Source: an uncultured Azospirillum sp.
GTDB lineage: Bacteria > Pseudomonadota > Alphaproteobacteria > RF32 > CAG-239
Assembly (NCBI GenBank): GCA_946623145.1
Contig: CAMOQT010000003.1
Coordinates: 1 to 42,630, forward strand
Direction of reading: 5' to 3'
Length of the DNA: 42,630 nucleotides
Shown: positions 38,604 through 42,630 of the stretch, piece by piece
Layout: each line of letters opens with the position of its first letter
Position numbering within the stretch: position 1 is the stretch's first letter
Notes under the pieces: model-generated
Told to the model about the DNA's origin: nothing
The model's database searches: none
Seen by the model: only the letters and a program-made list of their open reading frames with translations
Position numbers and translations under genes: made by a program

Positions 38604-39319
38604 TGCATATCTCCTTTTGTCAGCAGGCGGAATGCAGTATCAAGGTTATTATCCGGAGCTGCTTTCTTTAGTTCTTCAGGAACGCCGTCCCAAACCAATT
38701 TTCCTTTATTTATCAGTATTACTCTGTCGGCAATAGCTTCTACTTCTTCCATAATGTGGCTTGAAATAATAACTAAACGGTCTTTTGCGTATTCTTTAAT
38801 AAATTGATGAATTTCATGTTTTTGGTTAGGATCAAGACCTTCTGTCGGTTCATCTAAGATTAGAATCTCAGGATTGTGAATTAAAGCTCCAGCAATTCCT
38901 ACTCTGCGACGAAACCCTTTTGATAAGGTGTCTATTTTTTGTGTTAAAACTTCTGTTAATTGTAATTTATCCACAACAACTCTTAAGTGTTGGTCAAATT
39001 CATCTCCGTTCATTTGCCACAAGCCGGCAACATATTTAACATACTCATAAACATTCATTTCAGGATAAAGCGGGCTGTTTTCCGGAACATATCCCATATA
39101 TAAAAGCGAGCTTCTATCAACTTGGACATCTTTTCCCTCAATCAAAACCTCTCCCGTTGTCGGTTTTATATATCCGCTTAAAAGCTTTATGAGCGTACTT
39201 TTCCCTGCGCCGTTCGGACCCACCAAAAATACAATTTCATCTTTGGGTAGAATCATACTTATATCTTGCAATGCTTTGATTGTTTTATATGTCTTTGAAA
39301 GATGTTTAATTTCTATCAT
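38600..39319 (-). CDS. GldA-like ABC transporter ATP-binding protein
   Basis: Walker A GPNGAGKSTLIKLLSG, signature LSKGFRRRVGIAGALIHNPEILILDEPTEGLDPNQ. Confidence 0.95.
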   Translation of the reverse strand: MIEIKHLSKTYKTIKALQDISMILPKDEIVFLVGPNGAGKSTLIKLLSGYIKPTTGEVLIEGKDVQVDRSSLLYMGYVPENSPLYPEMNVYEYVKYVAGLWQMNGDEFDQHLRVVVDKLQLTEVLTQKIDTLSKGFRRRVGIAGALIHNPEILILDEPTEGLDPNQKHEIHQFIKEYAKDRLVIISSHIMEEVEAIADRVILINKGKLVWDGVPEELKKAAPDNNLDTAFRLLTKGDMQ

Positions 39320-39467
39320 ATTTTTGCCTTATTTATAAGTTTATGCTTTTTAGTTTAACAGGACTTTCTTAAATTTTCACAAATATTTTTATTTTATAAT
39401 TTGTGGATGACAAACGCATAAATTTAGTCTATGTATATAATGATTATAAATTCGCGGAGATATAAAA

Positions 39468-39992
39468 GTGGAAGAGACTTATACAAAGGAAGAAGCAAAA
39501 TCTCTTAAAGTGGGAATCGCTATTGCACTTGTTGTTGCAGCTATTTTTGCATTTAATTATTCAACTAAAGCAAAGATTGAGCACGCGGATGACAGCGTTT
39601 ATTATCCTTTACATGCGCGCTTTGGTCGCACGGATGGTTTAATGCTCGGGGATGCCGTTCGCTTATCCGGCGTTGATGTCGGTCGTGTCGTTGATGCTCG
39701 CTTAGATGAGCATTTTAATGCTGTTTTGACATTGGATATTAAAGAAGGCATTCAAATTCCTACAGACAGCAGTGCTGCCATTGTCAGTTCGGGTATTATG
39801 AGTGGAAAATATATTGAAATTGAGCCCGGCGGAGATGAAGAATATTTAAAGGCAAATGACGAATTTGCCTATACTCAAGATGCTATGGTCATTGAAGAAC
39901 TTATCGACAGAATTATTAGTATCGGCAAGGCAAACAGATCAAAAAGTCAAGTTAAAAAAATTGAAAAAGCTGAACAAGAATTTATGAATTAA
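39468..39992 (+). CDS. MCE/MlaD-family lipid transport protein (copy 1)
   Basis: YPLHARFGRTDGLMLGDAVRLSGVDVGRVVDARLDEHFNAVLTLDIKEGIQIPTDSSAAIVSSGIMSGKYIEIEPG. Confidence 0.92.
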   Translation: MEETYTKEEAKSLKVGIAIALVVAAIFAFNYSTKAKIEHADDSVYYPLHARFGRTDGLMLGDAVRLSGVDVGRVVDARLDEHFNAVLTLDIKEGIQIPTDSSAAIVSSGIMSGKYIEIEPGGDEEYLKANDEFAYTQDAMVIEELIDRIISIGKANRSKSQVKKIEKAEQEFMN

Positions 39993-40003
39993 AGGAGAGT
40001 ATT

Positions 40004-40462
40004 ATGAATAAAAAACCTGTTGAAACTATTATGGGCATTATCGTTATTTTGATTGCTGCTTTATTCTTGTTCTTTGCTTATCGTGTTTCTGATTTGCAAG
40101 TTGTTAAAGGATACACTGTTTCAGCTCATTTCTTAAAGGTTGGCGGATTAACTATTGGTTCTGATGTTCGAATTAATGGTATTAAAGTCGGTACAGTTGT
40201 CAGTCAAAAATTGAATCCGGAAGATTATGTTGCTGAGATTAAAATGAGCTTAGCACCTGATTTAAAACTTCCTAAAGACAGTGTCGCTGTTATTGCCAGT
40301 TCCGGATTGATGGGAAATAAATTTATTAAAATCGAACCAGGACAAAGTAAAGAAATTTTGGCTGACGGCGATGAAATTACTCATACAAAAGACTTTAAGA
40401 CTTTAGAAGATATGGTCGGTGAAATTATTTTTATGGTGACCGATAATGGGGATAAAAAATAG
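40004..40462 (+). CDS. mlaD: MCE/MlaD-family lipid transport protein (copy 2)
   Basis: VSAHFLKVGGLTIGSDVRINGIKVGTVVSQKLNPEDYVAEIKMSLAPDLKLPKDSVAVIASSGLMGNKFIKIEPG. Confidence 0.93.
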   Translation: MNKKPVETIMGIIVILIAALFLFFAYRVSDLQVVKGYTVSAHFLKVGGLTIGSDVRINGIKVGTVVSQKLNPEDYVAEIKMSLAPDLKLPKDSVAVIASSGLMGNKFIKIEPGQSKEILADGDEITHTKDFKTLEDMVGEIIFMVTDNGDKK

Positions 40463-41345
40463 TCTGAAAAAGTTAAGTTCTGTTGGTTTATATTTGGCAT
40501 CCGCATCTATTGCCAACGCTGCTAATTTGCCTATGAACACGGCACAAATGCAGGCTTTAGATAAAATAACTGGACAAATGAGTGTTATTGAAGTTCCGGT
40601 TAACGGAGAGGTTAAGTTTGGAAGTTTTTCAGTCGTCGTGCGTGACTGCCAATCAACACCTCCTGAAGAAGTTCCTGAAAACTATGCCTTTATTGATGTT
40701 GCTGACACCGATAGAGATGGTCATGTTTTTAATATTTTTAAGGGCTGGATGGTATCTTCTTCGCCCTCTCTTAACTCTGTTGAACACCCGATTTATGATG
40801 TCTGGTTATTAAAGTGCCATAATACAAAAATAGATACAGCAAAGCTTTTGTCCTCTCAACAATTAGCTGAGCGTGATAATCTGGAAAAATTCAAAGCACA
40901 AGATTTATCAAAAGAAGCAAAAATAGCTATTCAGGCTGCTGAACAGCAGGCTAAACAAGAGGAAGAGGCTAAAGCCGCTTTAGAAGAACAAGATAAAAAG
41001 AAAGAAGAAGAAAAGGAATTACACGCTCGTCAATTGGAAATAGAGAAAGAAATTCAAAATTCAGAACAGCAGGCGATTATTGACAGTTCTGATACTGATG
41101 GAGAAGGACCTGTTTCACTCTTGAATATCGGACAAAAAGAGTTTGATGAGCCTTCAAAAAATTCTTCGGCAACAGAACTTATGACAGAGCCTCAGAATCT
41201 TTCTCAGCCTTCTGCTGCAGTTGTAACAGATGTAACGGATGGTTTAGTGGTAATTGAAGATACACACCATGAAACTATTGACCAACCGCTTGATATCCCT
41301 GCTGATGTTGAAGAAATTTTGCCGCAAACACAATCTCAGGAATAA
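40446..41345 (+). CDS. DUF2155-domain secreted protein with a Glu/Lys/Ala-rich extension
   Basis: Signal peptide, then VPVNGEVKFGSFSVVVRDCQSTPPEEVPENYAFIDVAD...VFNIFKGWMVSSSPSLNSVEHPIYDVWLLKC. Confidence 0.88.
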   Translation: MGIKNSLKKLSSVGLYLASASIANAANLPMNTAQMQALDKITGQMSVIEVPVNGEVKFGSFSVVVRDCQSTPPEEVPENYAFIDVADTDRDGHVFNIFKGWMVSSSPSLNSVEHPIYDVWLLKCHNTKIDTAKLLSSQQLAERDNLEKFKAQDLSKEAKIAIQAAEQQAKQEEEAKAALEEQDKKKEEEKELHARQLEIEKEIQNSEQQAIIDSSDTDGEGPVSLLNIGQKEFDEPSKNSSATELMTEPQNLSQPSAAVVTDVTDGLVVIEDTHHETIDQPLDIPADVEEILPQTQSQE

Positions 41346-41349
41346 ATAT

Positions 41350-42276
41350 ATGAGCTCTCAAGATATTGATGTCAGTTTTGTTATGACTGTCTATAATAAG
41401 GAATATTATTTACCTTCTGTTTTGAAGGCTTTGCTTAATCAAAGCGGTGTAAAGAATCCGGAATATATTTTCGTAGATGATGTTTCTTCTGATCGTTCAA
41501 TTGAGATTATTCGTGAGGCCACTAAAGGGGTACCTAACGTTCAAATCGTTGTTAATGAGAAAAATCAAGGTATCAGCCGCAATACAAATAAAGCTATTGC
41601 TTTGGCTCATGGTGAATATACGCGATTGCTAGATTCCGATGATATTTTTCCGCTTGATTCAACCGAAATTTTGCTTGATTTAGCGAAATCTAATCATGCT
41701 GATATGGTTTATGGCTGTTTTACAAAAACAGGAGAAGAGCCTGAAGAATTAACGAATCGCAAGACCGGAGATTTTACCTATAAATATTATCCTGATGCTT
41801 TAGACGGAGTTTTGCATAATCGGTTTATTCGGATGGGACAGCTGATTAAAACATCGGTTTTACAGACTTCCGGTGGAGCTGATGAGCGTGTTTTCATTCA
41901 GGACGAATCTTTACCGTTGCGGGTTGCTATGAAGGCTCAGGGAGCTATTAAAATGTCCGCGAATGTAGTTTTGGTTCCTAAGGAAAAGGGAAATTTTTCA
42001 GGCAATAAACTGCAACTTGATAATGACCGCTTTATGGCTTACTATTTCGCTCTTGCCGATAATAAGGATACTCTCCCAAAAGATAAAAAGGCTTTGATGT
42101 ATAAAAGAGCCGTTTCTGCTTATTGGAAAATGGTTAAGAAGACGCACAAGTTTCCGTATCTTCATTGGGGATTTGGTAAATATCTTTATGTTCGATTGTT
42201 TAAACCGCAACCGCACTTTTATACTTTACAAAAAATGTATGGGCGGTTTATGGGGCTTGAGAATATTCGCCGCTAA
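41350..42276 (+). CDS. Family 2 glycosyltransferase
   Basis: VSFVMTVYNKEYYLPSVLKALLNQ, FVDDVSSDRSIEIIRE, NQGISRNTNKAIALAHGEYTRLLDSDDIF. Start at 41350 (MSSQDIDV) preferred over the ORF-track start inside the upstream gene. Confidence 0.92.
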   Translation: MSSQDIDVSFVMTVYNKEYYLPSVLKALLNQSGVKNPEYIFVDDVSSDRSIEIIREATKGVPNVQIVVNEKNQGISRNTNKAIALAHGEYTRLLDSDDIFPLDSTEILLDLAKSNHADMVYGCFTKTGEEPEELTNRKTGDFTYKYYPDALDGVLHNRFIRMGQLIKTSVLQTSGGADERVFIQDESLPLRVAMKAQGAIKMSANVVLVPKEKGNFSGNKLQLDNDRFMAYYFALADNKDTLPKDKKALMYKRAVSAYWKMVKKTHKFPYLHWGFGKYLYVRLFKPQPHFYTLQKMYGRFMGLENIRR

Positions 42277-42277
42277 T

Positions 42278-42630
42278 CTAGCGTCTATCGAACAGTTTTT
42301 CGATTTCTTTGAGACTGAGTTTAACATAAGTCGGGCGACCATGGTTGCATTGTCCGGAATGTTCGGTTTGCTCCATTTCTCGCAAGAGGTGATTCATTTC
42401 ATCAATATTTAAGGCTCTTCCGGCACGAACCGAGCCATGACAAGCCATAGTGGCGCAGACTAAATGCATCTTTTTCTCTAAAGTAAAGCCTTTTCCCCAT
42501 TCGGTCATTTCTTCAGCTAAATCATGAATTAAAGTCTGTACCTCGCAGTTTTTCAATAAAGCAGGTATTTCTCGCACTAAAACAGCAGCTGTTCCGAATT
42601 CTTCTATCTCTAATCCTAATTTTGAAAGTT
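42278..42630 (-). CDS. mutL: DNA mismatch repair protein MutL, C-terminal part (truncated by window edge)
   Basis: Frame continues to the edge ([27 protein letters not shown]...); [13 protein letters not shown] and [24 protein letters not shown] are the MutL C-terminal motifs. Confidence 0.93.
   Translation of the reverse strand, partial: LSKLGLEIEEFGTAAVLVREIPALLKNCEVQTLIHDLAEEMTEWGKGFTLEKKMHLVCATMACHGSVRAGRALNIDEMNHLLREMEQTEHSGQCNHGRPTYVKLSLKEIEKLFDRR

Noticed and set aside
1-42630. CRISPR arrays, prophage modules or transposase genes
   Set aside because: No regularly spaced direct repeats, phage structural genes or transposase ORFs recognised in the window.

Overview
The window is AT-rich and looks chromosomal, from an alphaproteobacterium-like genome with a compact, mostly minus-strand layout. 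From left to right it holds: an anaerobic ribonucleotide reductase (nrdD) whose glycyl-radical tail is on a separate small ORF; a TolC-like lipoprotein, an orphan VirB8-like protein and small envelope proteins; an M49-like metallopeptidase; a membrane-anchored Memo-AMMECR1 fusion; glgX, a HAD phosphatase and comF; a divergent sucCD-like pair; a suf Fe-S cluster (sufB-C-D-S, sufT, sufE) containing two paralogous DMT transporters, an XRE regulator and a highly structured RNA leader; a LysM/M23 lipoprotein with yajC-secD-secF; mutT; a gpsA-like gene; a PilM/PilV-like pair; tRNA-Ser(UGA); a MITE-like element; an orphan histidine kinase; a Gld-like ABC transporter operon; two tandem MCE (MlaD-like) genes, a DUF2155 gene, a GT2 glycosyltransferase and the 3' part of mutL. 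The observations most worth checking are: (1) the SucD-like protein has Tyr where the catalytic phosphohistidine should be, with further active-site changes in both subunits; (2) a candidate riboswitch-like RNA at 16895-17067 with two mutually exclusive folds and a SAM-clan-like core; (3) the split NrdD; (4) an unlisted 56-aa ORF inside the suf operon; (5) a MITE-like element with 15-bp inverted repeats and 11-bp flanking direct repeats next to tRNA-Ser. All family calls come from reading motifs; no searches were run.
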